In this document: piece by piece, positions 39,554 through 49,624 of the stretch | How positions within the stretch are numbered: position 1 is the first letter of the stretch | Layout of the letters: every line of letters starts with the position of its first letter | Assembly (NCBI GenBank): GCA_033239125.1 | Contig: BSWB01000002.1 | Span: 86,362,560-86,426,559 of the forward strand | Source: Fagopyrum homotropicum | Taxonomy: Eukaryota > Streptophyta > Magnoliopsida > Caryophyllales > Polygonaceae | DNA: 64,000 nt | Direction of reading: 5' to 3' | Notes under the pieces: model-generated | Databases searched by the model: none | Told to the model about the DNA's origin: nothing | What the model saw: the letters and a program-made list of their open reading frames with translations, nothing else | Position numbers and translations under genes: made by a program

Positions 39554-40912
39554 CCTTGTGCAGCACTACAAAACCAAGAAATATAACTTCATTAGTGCAA
39601 AAGCTACATTTCTTTAGGTTGGCATACAAGTGTTCAGCCCTAAGGGTAGAAACAACTTCCCTTAGATGTTCTCCATGCTTCTCTAGGGACCTGCTATAGA
39701 TTAAGATATCATCAAAATACACTACAACAAATCTCCCAATGAATTGTCTCAAAACATGGTTCATTAAACACATAAAAGTAGATGGAGCATTGGTTAACCC
39801 GAATGGCATAACAAGCCATTCATACAACCCAAATTTAGTCTTGAAGGCTGTCTTCCACTCGTCCCCCTCCTTCATCCGGATCTATTGGTAGCCACTCCGA
39901 AGGTCTATCTTGCTGAATGTAGTGGCACCATGGAGCTCATCAAGCATGTCATCGAGGTGGGGAATAGGGTGGCGGTACTTAATGGTTATGTTGTTGGTAG
40001 CCCTACAATCAACATACATTCTCCAAGTGTTGTCCTTCTTAGGCACTAATAGGACAGAAACGGCGCAAGGGCTAAGGCTTTCTCTAACATATCCCTTATC
40101 TAGGAGGTCTTGGACTTGGGTTTAGATCTCTTGACTCTCCTTAGGGTTCATCCTATAGGTTGGTGTGTTAGGAAGTGTAGCTCCGGGGATAAGGTCAATC
40201 TGATGCTCTATGCCTCTCAAAGGTGGAAGGCCATGAGGGATCTCTTCCGGAAACACATCCTTAAACTCCTCTAGGATGGCTGTAATGGTAGGGGGTAAGA
40301 TAGCCTTTGTTTCTTCACTCACTAAGGATAGCCTTTGTTTCTTCACTCACTTTGAAACTCAAGTTTAGAAGCTAACAAGGCCATAGGAGGCTAAGTTGTG
40401 GGCGTGACCAAGAGAGCGCTAGGTTGTTGGCTATGGGACGTGTCTATGGCAGGTTCTTGGTGCTTGGATGACTTGCTCCCCTTCTTAGCTTGTCCTTGCT
40501 CTTGTTCACTCTCCTTCTTCTCAAATGCCTCCGCAATCTGCATGGAAGTCATAGGTTTTAGAGTAACGGGTTTTTCATTAAAAGTAAATGAATACCTATT
40601 AATAAAACCATCATGCATAACTCTCCTATCATATTTCCAAGGACGGCCTAATAACACATGACAAGCTTGCATAGGCACAACATCACAAAAAACAGTATCC
40701 TCGTAGTGTCCTAGAGTTAAAGTGATTTTAGCTTGCCTATTAACCTTCAATTCACCACAATCATTCATCCAATGTAGCTTATATTCTAGGGTGATAAAAT
40801 GTAGGAATTTGCAACTTAGAGATCAATTCAGTACCAGCAATGTTACAACAACTACCTCCATCAATGATAACATTACACACCTTTCCCTTAACCAAACACC
40901 TAGTATGAAACA
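39554..40912 (-). pseudogene. pol: C fragment C4: RT and protease
   Basis: On the minus strand this holds part of protease (DGGSCCNIAGTELISKLQIP), a linker with GHYEDTVFCDVVPMQ and VLLGRPWKYDRRV, the PR-RT linker (LEEFKDVFPEEIPHGLPP) and RT up to the YFDDILIYS box and LKKCSFCTNEVIFLGFV. Damage includes a small deletion near 40783 (HPR...I), a tandem duplication near 40310-40345 (GATAGCCTTTGTTTCTTCAC appears twice), and stops at about 39886 and 40125. The left end is a sharp join to the A3 LTR; the right end is the F insertion point. It is a remnant of one C copy. Confidence 0.88.
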
Positions 40913-41960
40913 TGATGCGGGGATTAGCTGCGAAGAACGGATCTAGATGAACAACCTGTTCGGAAGAATGAAGAACACACAAAATTAACAAACATGGACA
41001 GCAATGAAAACGAGAAAACAGAAAGGGACAAGAAAAACCGAAAGGAACAATCGTAGAACCCTTGGATTCGAGATCCAAGAACCAAACCAGTGACGATTCG
41101 ACCCCGCTTCTTACAACTCCACACAATCGATATGAGAATCGAGAGCACAAAGAGGATGCCTTGTTCGACTTGCAACACCAATCCCGAAGGAGATTGACAA
41201 ACACAAGAACGAGAAAGCCAAATCACACACACACAAACTCACGAGACAAGAATGATTGAATTATCTTGGATTCAATTCTGAAATGCTCTCAGCAAAACTT
41301 GTATAAAACCTGTCTAACTAAAACAGAAAAGAGAAAAGGCTTTATATATATCCTAGGCCTTTTCTTTTAAAATAGAAAAAAGAAACTAATTACAATAATT
41401 ACATTTAAAGAGAGTTAAATAAAGCCCAGCAAACATAGAACACAATTGGGCCTAATTAAACTCTCCAATTCAACATCTCACGTCCACATACTTAAATGAA
41501 TGTTGCAGCCATGCACATGCACATGCACACACGTGAAACCCCTTGTATCTCATTTCAAGGCCTCCGTCTGTCCTTCGAAATGCGTCCCAAGGCCTGCCCA
41601 CCAACTAGAAATACAATTTAAGCTCCATTAATCATCTTGGCTGGCATGTATTCGTGGCTGATCCACAAGATGGTCCTTAGACTTGATGAAGGTGGACTTG
41701 GTTGAGCTTCATGGCCATGTTTAGGAAAAGAGCATCGATCTCAGCTTGACGTTTAGCTTGCGCTCTTGTTAGAGTCTCTTGAGGTGGTGAAGATGGAGTA
41801 AGCTCAATGAATCTGGACTCCAGGTTGAGATGACCATGATGGTCCTTGGACAAGAGTAAGTTGTTGAGCAATGAAATCATCTTAGAGCTTGACCCTTCAT
41901 CAGCATCATGATGGACTTGGAATGTTGCATCCATTAATTGGCTTGGATGTTCCTGCATCA
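40913..41960 (-). repeat. 3' LTR of F
   Basis: In minus sense the LTR starts TGATGCAGGAACATCC at 41960, right after the purine tract AAAGGGGGAA, and ends CCCCGCATCA at 40913. The coding tail (LTRAQAKRQAEIDALFLNM) ends at about 41677. A TATA-like box in minus sense lies at about 41341-41352. Compared with family C the LTR has an extra ~130-bp coding segment before the TRAQAKRQ motif. Confidence 0.85.
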
Positions 41961-42117
41961 TTCCCCCTTTGTTGAAAAGGATTCGTCCTTGAATCCCGGT
42001 CCTCTTTTCTTGCAAATACAATGGTTGCTTGATCCTTTGCAATATCTCCTTCCAAGCTTGAACGCCATCCTCTTTCCGGAATCGTTGGTTGCTCCCTACA
42101 ATCATAAGATTAAACAC
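41677..42117 (-). pseudogene. pol: F pol C-terminal scrap running into the 3' LTR
   Basis: A 146-codon frame. Its first part (RKEDGVQAWKEILQRIKQPL) I do not recognise. Then GIQGRILFNKGGMMQEHPSQ crosses the purine tract and LTR start, where other families read SRTNPFQ-type residues. The remainder, DEGSSSKMISLLNNLLLSKD and SPPQETLTRAQAKRQAEIDA, is the LTR-encoded tail with the TRAQAK motif. It shows that F kept the extreme 3' end of the pol frame, probably because the purine tract and LTR start are needed in cis. It is unlikely to work as an enzyme. Confidence 0.6.
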
Positions 42118-42142
42118 ATAATAAGGACAAGACGCACAAGCA

Positions 42143-42368
42143 TCAAAAAGATACTTTGAGTATTCTAGCCGAGTGGTAAGAAAACTTCCCTGAAATACTC
42201 CTTGCTCTCAAGGACGTTTTGTACATCAATATGTCATCACTGTAAACAACACATGTATAAACATAACGATCAAGCACATACACACTCAATGACATGGATA
42301 GGCTAGGTGGTACAGAGATTGTTTTCCTAACTCTCATGCTCAACTCATGATTCCACTGCGTAGAAACT
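42143..42368 (-). pseudogene. Diverged RT palm relic in F
   Basis: In minus sense this contains CVVYSDDILMYKTSLRAR, which aligns with VVYFDDILIYSKSLEEH of the intact pols. The DNA after it (CAGGGAAGTTTTCTTACC, minus strand, near 42180) resembles the segment encoding LREVVLT. Only about 110 bp are recognisable; the flanking parts are not. This suggests that F came from a full element by internal deletion. Confidence 0.5.
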
Positions 42369-43709
42369 CTAAAGATCATACAAATCTGTCCTAAAGACTC
42401 CAAACGAGTAAAATGTAAACACATAGGCCGATTTAACCCTAAAGTTATCAAACATTATCACAACAAGGAACTTGTCTTTTATGTTCCTCCAAAGAACTAA
42501 CCTATAGGGTCCAATCAACTCTAAGTGTTCATCCAAGCATACTAAAGACTTCCAAGCAACATGATAACCAAAAATACTCCTCAAGCACAACAAACCGTCA
42601 CTTTTCAAACTAAAGTCCTCCGAATCAGATTCTTGTGCATTTGCACTCTTGCAAGCAATATCCTCAAGTTTAGAGTCCAATTCATCATCATATCCAAAGT
42701 CCTTAATATATAGCTCTAATCCTTCAATATCACTCTCACTTCCTAGGTCCAAATCATCCTCAAATACGATATCATCACTAGCTTGCAAACTAGAGACTTC
42801 ACATAACTCCAAGAAAGAACAATCCATAGACAATAAGCTATCCGAACCTGTAGGAAGACTCTCGTGTGCACCCTTTCTACAGTCATCATCAACACAAGCG
42901 AAGACATCCATATCACTAAACTCATCAAGCTCATGTGGTAAATCAAGACTACTAGGCTCAACTTGCTCAAAATTAGATTTAACACCATCAAGAGACTCAA
43001 CATGCTCAAAATCAGATTTAATACATTCAAGAGACTCCTTAAGCTCCAAATCAGATTCAACACAAGCAATAGACTCATTAAGCTCCAAATCAACCTTAAA
43101 AGATGCACAAGACTCGTTAAACTCTAAAACAACCTCAATACATGCAATGGACTCACCATGCTCAGAATTAGGATTAACAATACATTTAGTGCATTTCTCA
43201 TGCTCATCACTACCAATTTCATCTACTAAATCAGATTTATGCTCAATGATGCTATCCCTAGAGATATCATGCAAAACAACCTCAGATTCTGAATTTAGCA
43301 ACTCTAAGTGATTAAACATGGTAGTAGAAGGTGTAGAATTACATCCCTTTGGGGGTGCGGAAACCTCAATTGGCTGGTACGGAGGTGACTCATGTCTCCA
43401 TCCTTCATCCTCCGAATAATCCTCTACCTCATAAGCAGAATTCAGATACTGATTAGGATAATCATGCATATTAGAAGTAAAGGGGACAGAATTATGCTCC
43501 TGCAAAGCATGGTTTCTTTGGCATTGTGGATTAGGCCTTAAAGGCTGCGTAGCATTGGAATTTCTTTCAGCCTCAAGTGTGGCCAACTTTGTACTTAGAC
43601 AATCAATGCTATCTTGCAAGCCCTTGAAAAGGTTGAACAATTCGATGTGAATCGATTCTAGGCTGTTTGTACCTGTTGGACTTGGTGACCTAGACATAGT
43701 TCCAAACAC
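42369..43709 (-). CDS. F ORF: gag N-terminus fused to acidic 13-residue repeats (446 codons)
   Basis: The likely start is the second methionine (43697), MSRSPSPTGTNSLESIHIEL, which matches the MSRS starts of the A and E gag proteins. LFNLFKGLQDSIDCLSTKLATLE is a coiled coil like that of C gag (LFNLIKGLKDSIEGLTTRLS). After a Pro-rich part the protein becomes very acidic. About residues 180-255 are six 13-residue repeats (LEFNESCASFKVD, LELNESIACVESD, LELKESLECIKSD, FEHVESLDGVKSN and relatives). More acidic sequence follows (DELDSKLEDIACKSAN), ending in a hydrophobic stretch of uncertain origin. No capsid core and no zinc knuckle are visible. The long open frame suggests selection, or recent origin. 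Its function is unknown. Confidence 0.7.
   Translation of the reverse strand: MFGTMSRSPSPTGTNSLESIHIELFNLFKGLQDSIDCLSTKLATLEAERNSNATQPLRPNPQCQRNHALQEHNSVPFTSNMHDYPNQYLNSAYEVEDYSEDEGWRHESPPYQPIEVSAPPKGCNSTPSTTMFNHLELLNSESEVVLHDISRDSIIEHKSDLVDEIGSDEHEKCTKCIVNPNSEHGESIACIEVVLEFNESCASFKVDLELNESIACVESDLELKESLECIKSDFEHVESLDGVKSNFEQVEPSSLDLPHELDEFSDMDVFACVDDDCRKGAHESLPTGSDSLLSMDCSFLELCEVSSLQASDDIVFEDDLDLGSESDIEGLELYIKDFGYDDELDSKLEDIACKSANAQESDSEDFSLKSDGLLCLRSIFGYHVAWKSLVCLDEHLELIGPYRLVLWRNIKDKFLVVIMFDNFRVKSAYVFTFYSFGVFRTDLYDL
42955..43169 (-). repeat. 39-bp tandem repeat in the F ORF
   Basis: About six units of 39 bp, each encoding 13 residues with the pattern L/F-E-x-x-E-S-x-x-x-x-K/E-S/V-D/N. On the plus strand they are seen as repeated TCAAGAGACTC, CTTAAGCTCCAAATCAGATT and similar strings. 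Units are diverged, but the period is exact, so the frame is kept. Confidence 0.85.
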
Positions 43710-45031
43710 TCAACACAACAAACATGTTAGGTTAGTTTAAACAAAAACACCTCGTAAGTGTATCACTCTGAAAATAAGCTTCTCTCACTTTCTAGTGGTG
43801 TGATACAAGCTTGTTGATGGCTTGTCTTCTATTAATCAAAAACCCCACGTGAGTTCGATGCCTAGTCAAACTAAAGCTTTTAGATAGAAACAAGATTCGA
43901 TTTCAATCACTTCAAAAACGTGTTTGACTCAACAAAATAGAAGAAAAGACTCAAACGGAAAGGACAGTTGCACTAATGTTATATGCAACTAAATGACTCA
44001 AAAATTTAGAACTCAAGATAAGCTTTGAAAGAACTTACTCGTAAGACCCAAGAAGTAAACCCTAGACACCGTAAGATGAGGTTAAGGAAGGCTGAGCAAT
44101 TGTTTTTGATGGCCGAAAATGGACAGTACTAGGTGTGGCTAGATAGGTTCAACGAGATGCTTGGTTCTTCCTCCGAGTGAGACGAGATACTTGACTTAAG
44201 TCCTTTCTTGAAGTCCTCTTTGTTGTTGAATAACACTAGGCTAATTACAAACTAAGAATAAAAAAGAATGAAACAAAACAATAAATTAGAATGAAATGAA
44301 TAGATAGGTTCAACGAGATGCTTGGTTCTTCCTCCGAGTGAGACGAGATACTTGACTTAAGTCCTTTCTTGAAGTCCTCTTTGTTGCTGAATAACACTAG
44401 GCTAATTACTTGACTTAAGTCCTTTCTTGAAGTCCTCTTCTTTTTTTATCCTTTTTCTTTTATTTTCTTTTCTTTTTTTTAACTCAAGAAATCAGAAAAT
44501 AAGAAGAAACAAAAATTGAAAGAAATAAAACAAATTCTTCTTTGCAGATAAATGTGGGTCAGGCTGTTGTAAATCTTCAGGATAAGATCAAATTTCAGCT
44601 CCTATATTGTTGCAACTGATTCAACGTGCCAGATCTGTAGGAGGAAAAACAATTGCTTCAAGCTCTGCGCCGGATTTGTAGGAAACACGCTGAATCAACT
44701 CCAATTCTGCGTGTACTAGATGCAGGAAGAGAAGCTGCCACGTTTGGTTTTTGTTCAACTGGTTCAAGTGTGGCTGATGTGGCTGAGGAAAAATGGTGGT
44801 GTGATGGTGGTTGGTGTGGTGCTATGGTGGTTTCCGGTGTCCAGAACTCACAAACAAGGAACAAACTCGTTAGACTCAAACAAAGCTTAGAGTAGAAGAG
44901 AGAAACGGAAATAGACTCAAACAAAAGACAATGATCAATTGCAATGATCAAAACAGACTCTTTTTGTGATTTTATGATTGATTTACCGACTCTTTTTGGT
45001 GGTTGGACATCAACTATGCTCTGATACCAAT
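43710..45031 (-). other. F leader with tandem duplication and PBS
   Basis: The PBS in minus sense, TGGTATCAGAGC (45018-45029), lies two bases from the LTR. The leader includes a ~106-bp segment repeated twice plus a partial third copy (44143-44439), poly-T/poly-A patches near 44440-44530, and a stretch (44653-44895) open in both strands that I do not recognise as a protein. Confidence 0.75.
44143..44439. repeat. Direct repeats in F leader
   Basis: AGATAGGTTCAACGAGATGC to AACACTAGGCTAATTAC occurs at 44143-44248 and again at 44303-44408, differing at one position I can see (TTGTTG versus TTGCTG). The sub-segment TTGACTTAAGTCCTTTCTTG recurs a third time from 44409. The copies are nearly identical, so the duplication is recent. 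Confidence 0.9.
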
Positions 45032-46058
45032 TGATACGGGGATCAGCCGCGAAGAACGGATCTAGACCAACAACCTGTTCTGAAGAATAAAAAACACACA
45101 AAATTAACAAACATGGATAGCAATGAAAACAAGAAAACAGAAAGGGACAAGAAGAACCGAAAGGAACAATGATAGAACCCTTGGATTCGAGATCTAAGAA
45201 CCAAACCGGTGACGATTCGACCCCACTTCTTACAACACCACACAATCGATATGGGAATCGAGAGCACGAAGAGGATGCCTTGTTCGACTTGCAACACCAA
45301 TCCCGAAAGAGATTGACATACACAAGAACGTGAAAGCCAGATTACACACACAAACTCACGAGACAAGAATGATTGAATTCTCTTGGATTCAATTCTGAAA
45401 TGCTCTCAACAAAACTTGTATAAAACTTGTCTAACTACAAAAGAAGAGAGAAAATGCTTTATGTACATCCTAGGCCTTTTCTTTTAAAATAGAAAAAAGA
45501 AACTAATTACAATAATTACATTTAAAGAGAGTTAAATAAATCCCAACAAACATAGAACACAATTGGGCCTAATTAAACTCTCCAATTCTGCATCTCACGT
45601 CCACATACTTAAATGAATGTTCCAGCCATGCACATGCACACACATGAAACCCCTTGTATGTGATTTCAAAGCCTCCGTCTATCCTTTGAAATGCATCCCA
45701 AGGCCTGCCCAACAACTAGAAATACAATTTAAGCTCCATTAATCATCTTGGCTGGGATGTATTCGTGGCTGATCCACAAGATGGTCCTTAGACTTGATGA
45801 AGGTGGACTTGGTTGGGCTTCATGGACCATGTTTAGAAAAAGAGCATCCATCTCAGCTTGACGTTTAGCTTGCGCTCTTGTTAGAGTCTCTTGAGGTGGT
45901 GAAGATGGAGTTAGCTCAACGAATCTGGACTCCAGGTTGAGATGACCATGATGGTCCTTGGACAAGAGTAAGTTGAGCAATGCAATCATCTAAGAGCTTG
46001 ACCCTTCATCAGCATCATGATGGACGGACTTGGAGTGTTGCATCCATTAATTGGCTTG
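45032..46058 (-). repeat. 5' LTR of F, outer tip missing
   Basis: It starts next to the PBS with TGATACGGGGATCAGCC and matches the F 3' LTR up to AATTGGCTTGGA (46058). There the final ~14 bases (TGTTCCTGCATCA on the plus strand) are replaced by interior LTR sequence, CAGCAATGAAAACGAG. The TATA region of this copy is changed (near 45460-45470), so its promoter is probably weaker than in the 3' LTR. Confidence 0.82.
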
Positions 46059-46296
46059 GACAGCAATGAAAACGAGAAAACGGAAAGGGACAAGAAGAAC
46101 CAAAAGGAACAATGATAGAACCCTTAGATTCGAGATCCAAGAACCAAACCAGTGACAATTCAACCCCGCTTCATACAACTCCACACAATTGATATGAGAA
46201 TCGAGAGCACGAAGAGGATGCCTTGTTCGACTTGCAACACCAATCCCGAAGGAGATTGACATACATAAGAACGAGAAAGCCAAATCACACACACAA
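46059..46296 (-). repeat. Fragment of an F-type LTR
   Basis: This matches F LTR positions around 40993-41228 (AGCAATGAAAACGAG to AAATCACACACACA). It is joined at its left to the truncated 5' LTR of F by a shared GGA(CA) and is interrupted at its right by the start of an F2 LTR in the opposite orientation. Confidence 0.8.
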
Positions 46297-47043
46297 TGAT
46301 GAAGGATCATTTGAGCTAACTCCATCTTCATCACCTCAAGGGACTCTAACAAGAGCGCAAGCTAAACGTCAAGCTGAGATGGATGCTCTTTTCCTAAACA
46401 TGGTCCATGAAGCTCAACCAAGTCCACCTTCATCAAGTCTAAGGACCATCTTGTGGATCAGCCACAAACACATCCCAACCAAGATGATTAATGGAGCTTA
46501 AATTGTCTTTCTAGTTGCTGGGCAGGCTTTGGGACGCATTTCAAAGGATAGACGGAGACCTTAAAATCAGATAGAAGGGGTTTCACGTACGTGTATGTAT
46601 ATGTGCATGGCTGGAACATTCATTTAAGTATGTGGACGTGAGATGCTGAATTAGAGAGTTTAATTAGGCCCAATTGAGTTCTATGTTTGCTGGGATTTAT
46701 TTAACTCTCTTTAAAAGTAATTATTGTAATTAGTTTCTTTATTCTATTTTAGAAGAAAAGGCCTAGGATGTATATAAAGCCTTTTCTCTCTTCTTTTGTA
46801 GTTAGACAAGTTTTATAAAAGTTTTTCTAAGAGCATTTTAGAATTGAATCCAAGAGAATTCAATCATTCTTGTCTCGTGAGTTTGTGTGTGTGATCTAGT
46901 TTTCTCGTTCTTGTGTATGTCAATCTCCTTCGGGATTGGTGTTGCAAGTCGAACAAGGCACCCTCTTCGTGCTCTCAATTCTCAAATCGATTGTGTGTAG
47001 TTGTAAGAAGCGGGGTCGAATCGTCACTGGTTTGGTTCTTGGA
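46297..47043 (+). repeat. F2 LTR (relative of C and F), 3' truncated
   Basis: It starts TGATGAAGGATCATTTGAGC and encodes the tail (SPQGTLTRAQAKRQAEMDAL, ending near 46500). It has a TATA box TATATAAA (46771-46778) and proceeds to GGTTTGGTTCTTGGA, where the B LTR begins. The F-specific insert before the tail motif is absent, so this is a separate subfamily. Its natural end (CGCGGCTAATCCCCGTATCA type) is missing. Confidence 0.8.
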
Positions 47044-47764
47044 TGATGAGGGACCATCCGAGCTAGCATCTCCGGAGTATGAGGGAGCTATCACACGTTC
47101 CCGAGCTAAGAAGATTAAGCATGAGACCGAGGGTTTGCTGATGTTATTGGCTACAAGTGTTCATAACGAGGCTTGGCTCCTATGTAAGCAAGAGAGCAAC
47201 GACGCCAAGGTACATGACTCGGCCAGCTCCGCACATGACGCCGTTGCTCATCCCCAAGTTTCCAGCACCGTTACATGTCTCTCATTGAGGAATGAGGCAG
47301 ATTATTATTGGTGAAAAACACTTGTTTTCAGATTTCATCTTTAATCAAAGGCGAGTTTTGATTGAAGAGTTATTGTGATCAGATTTGGCTTAGTTGTTTC
47401 GCGTGTGTCAATTACTCTCGGGTTCTTGGTGTTCGTGAGATTCCATAAGCATCCTCCTCGTGTTGTCGATGTTCTAAGTCGGCTGTGTGAGGTTGTAAGG
47501 GGCTGAGTTCGTTGCATCGTTCTTGGTGGTTCTTGATCCCAAGATCAAGGGTTTCCATGTCGTTTGTGTCGGGTTCATCTACATTGTACCTTTCCCTTAA
47601 TTTCCGTACCTTCGTATTCAGTTTAGCGTCTTCTTTTGTTCCCTTTGTTCGCAGGCCAAGCAGCACACGAACATCCCTAGTCGGCTGCCTTAATCTTGCT
47701 GTTCTGCGTCCTTTCCTTCCTTCCGTCGTCTAGATCGAGCCAACGTCGGGTCTGCCCCGTATCA
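47044..47764 (+). repeat. 5' LTR of a second B element, promoter region deleted
   Basis: It starts TGATGAGGGACCATCC, ends CCCCGTATCA and is followed by a PBS. Compared with the B LTR at 5620 it lacks about 124 bp (equivalent of 5880-6003) at a shared AGG, including the AT-rich promoter candidate. The tail reading frame (SRAKKIKHETEGLLMLLATS) is otherwise kept. Confidence 0.87.
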
Positions 47765-48221
47765 ATTGGTATCAGAGCTCAAGGGTTGACGACGGATCGA
47801 TTTTGTGTCTTTCCTTCTTATCGTGTCAGTTTTGAATTCTGCGAGCTTTCTTCTTGTGTTCTTGAATCTAATTGTTCTTGGCTTGTGTGTTGAAGGTTGT
47901 GTTGGTTTGTGAGTATCCTAGGCTGGCCATCACCATCTCCTCGACAAACCCTACTGCCGCTGGCCTTTGCTTACACACGCCCTGCCGCCCACAAAACCTA
48001 ATCGCCATTGCTTCCGGCTGTGCTCTACTCGGTTGTTCCCTAACCGGCTGTGCTCTAATCGACTACGACTAAAACGGCTGCCATTGGACTTGTTATTCTT
48101 CAAACTCCATAACCCACGTTCAAGCACTAGTAGAAGATCTCTTTTGTTTCAATTTTAATTTATTTTGTAATTATTGGCTAGATTTGTTGGTCAAGGAAGT
48201 TCCTACATTTTAGGTAACAAG
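47765..48221 (+). other. PBS and truncated leader of the second B element
   Basis: TGGTATCAGAGCTC (47767-47780) is an initiator-tRNA-Met PBS. About 440 bp of leader with no convincing gene follow, then a sudden change at about 48222 to C-type protease sequence. No B gag is present, so the B element was truncated or recombined here. Confidence 0.8.
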
Positions 48222-48996
48222 TCAATATGAGTCGGAATCCGACAATGATGAAAATGAATTTGACAATGTTATTGACAATTCTGTTTTTGATAATGATGAT
48301 GATGAGGATATAGGGTATGAACATGGGGAAACTTTGATAGCTAGGAGGACTTTACACTTACAACCTACTCCTTGTGAAGATAATCAAAGAGAAATTTTAT
48401 TTCACACTAGATGCTTAGTAAAGGGGAATGCTTGTAACGTTATAATTGATGGTGGGAGTTGTTGCAACATAGCTAGTATGGAATTGATTTAAAAATTGCA
48501 AATAGCAACTTTCTACCACCCTAGGCCTCACAAGCTACATTGGATGAATGATTGTGGAGAGCTTAAGGTAAACAAGCAAGCTAAAATTCACATTACCTTA
48601 GGACATTATGAAGACACTATTCTATGTGATGTGGTTCCAATGAAAGCTTCTCATGTTTTGTTAGGCCGACCTTGGCAATATGATAGGAAAGTGTTGCATA
48701 ACAATTTTACTAACAAGTATTCTTTTACCTTTAAAGATAAACTTGTTACTCTCAAGCCTATGACTCCTATGCAGATTGCGGAGGCTTTTGATGATGAAGG
48801 GTCATCCGAGCTAGCTCCATCTTCAACACCACAAGGAGCCCTAACACGAGCTCAAGCCAAACGCCAAGCGGAGAGGGATGCTATCTTCCTAGTCATGGTT
48901 CAAGAAGCTCACCCAAGCTCACCTCCAATGAGTCCAAGGCCCGTCATGATGCTTAGCCACATTGGACCAGCCAAGAAGAAGTTGAATGGAGCATAA
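48222..48996 (+). pseudogene. pol: C-type protease fused in frame to the LTR-encoded tail
   Basis: It starts in the acidic linker (QYESESDNDENEFDN), then has protease IIDGGSCCNIASMELI, a stop (TAA at about 48490) and KLQIATFYHPRPHK. It continues with GHYEDTILCDVVPMKAS and LLGRPWQYDRKV to MQIAEAF. There it joins directly, in frame, to DDEGSSELAPSSTPQ and TRAQAKRQAERDAIFL, the tail encoded in the C LTR that starts at 48792. All of RT, RNase H and integrase has been deleted. A 166-codon open frame (48496-48996) survives after the stop. It is probably a deletion product; I have no evidence that it is used. Confidence 0.85.
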
Positions 48997-49624
48997 GATG
49001 AAGGCTCACGTGTGCATGTGCATGGATGAAGGCTGGCGTAAAGGCTGGCATGAGAAGCTAGTTAGAGGGTGTTAAATAAAGCCTAGAATTAGTCTATTTT
49101 ATGGTTTTATTTAAAAACACTCTAAATTGAAATTATTGTTTTTATTTATTTTCTATTTTTAGGAGAGAAGGTCTAGGTTGTATATAAACCTTTCTCTCTT
49201 CTTTTTGTAGGCAGATTACGTTAAACACATTGCCTAAGTGCCAAAATCGAACCCTTTTGAGTTCAGCCTATTGTCTTATGAGAATTGTGGTGTTAGCATA
49301 GCTTTCTCGTTCTTGTGTGTGTCAATCTCCTTCGGGTTGGTGCTACAAGTCGAATCGAAGCAACCTCTTCGTGCCTTCGATAACTCTAGATCGATTGTGT
49401 GAAGTTGTAAGAAGCGGGGTCGAATCGTCATCGGTTTGCTTCTTGGATAATCGAATCCAAGGGTTCTATCGTTTTCTTCCTTTCGGTTCTTCCTTCCTAT
49501 TTTCGTTCCCCCCTCTTTGTTTTGCACGTTTTCATTCATTCTTGTTTGCTGAATTTCGTTTGCTTCTATTCCCGAAAACAAGTTGCTCGTCTAGATCCGT
49601 TCTTCGCGGCTAATCCCCGTATCA
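48792..49624 (+). repeat. 5' LTR of C6
   Basis: 833 bp, TGATGAAGGGTCATCC to CCCCGTATCA. The tail frame occupies the first ~205 bp (stop at 48994-48996). A TATA box TATATAAA lies at 49191-49198. The C1 3' LTR is the inverted counterpart. Confidence 0.9.
49191..49198 (+). promoter_or_regulatory. TATA box of family C LTR
   Basis: TATATAAA lies 400 bp into the LTR. The F2 LTR has the same string at 46771-46778 in the matching context (GGCCTAGGATGTATATAAAG versus GTCTAGGTTGTATATAAACC). Confidence 0.6.

Larger units (their letters stand above)
40913..46058 (-). mobile_element. Non-autonomous CRM-related element F
   Basis: On the minus strand: 5' LTR (46058-45032, outer tip lost), initiator-tRNA-Met PBS, leader, one long acidic gag-related ORF (43709-42369), an RT scrap, the last codons of pol, a purine tract, and the 3' LTR (41960-40913). 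There is no protease, RT domain, RNase H or integrase. It sits in C4 next to AAACA (40908-40912). A matching duplication at the other end is not found, because the 5' LTR tip has been replaced by another LTR fragment. It would need help from a C-like relative, whose LTR end it shares (CGAAGAACGGATCTAGA). Confidence 0.85.

Noticed and set aside
41677..42117. F C-terminal frame as a free-standing host gene
   Set aside because: Its second half is the LTR-encoded TRAQAK tail shared with C and F2, and it crosses the purine tract in the way other pol frames do.
44653..44895. Small plus-strand ORF in the F leader
   Set aside because: It overlaps a longer minus-strand open stretch, has no homologue I recognise and is in the untranslated leader of F.
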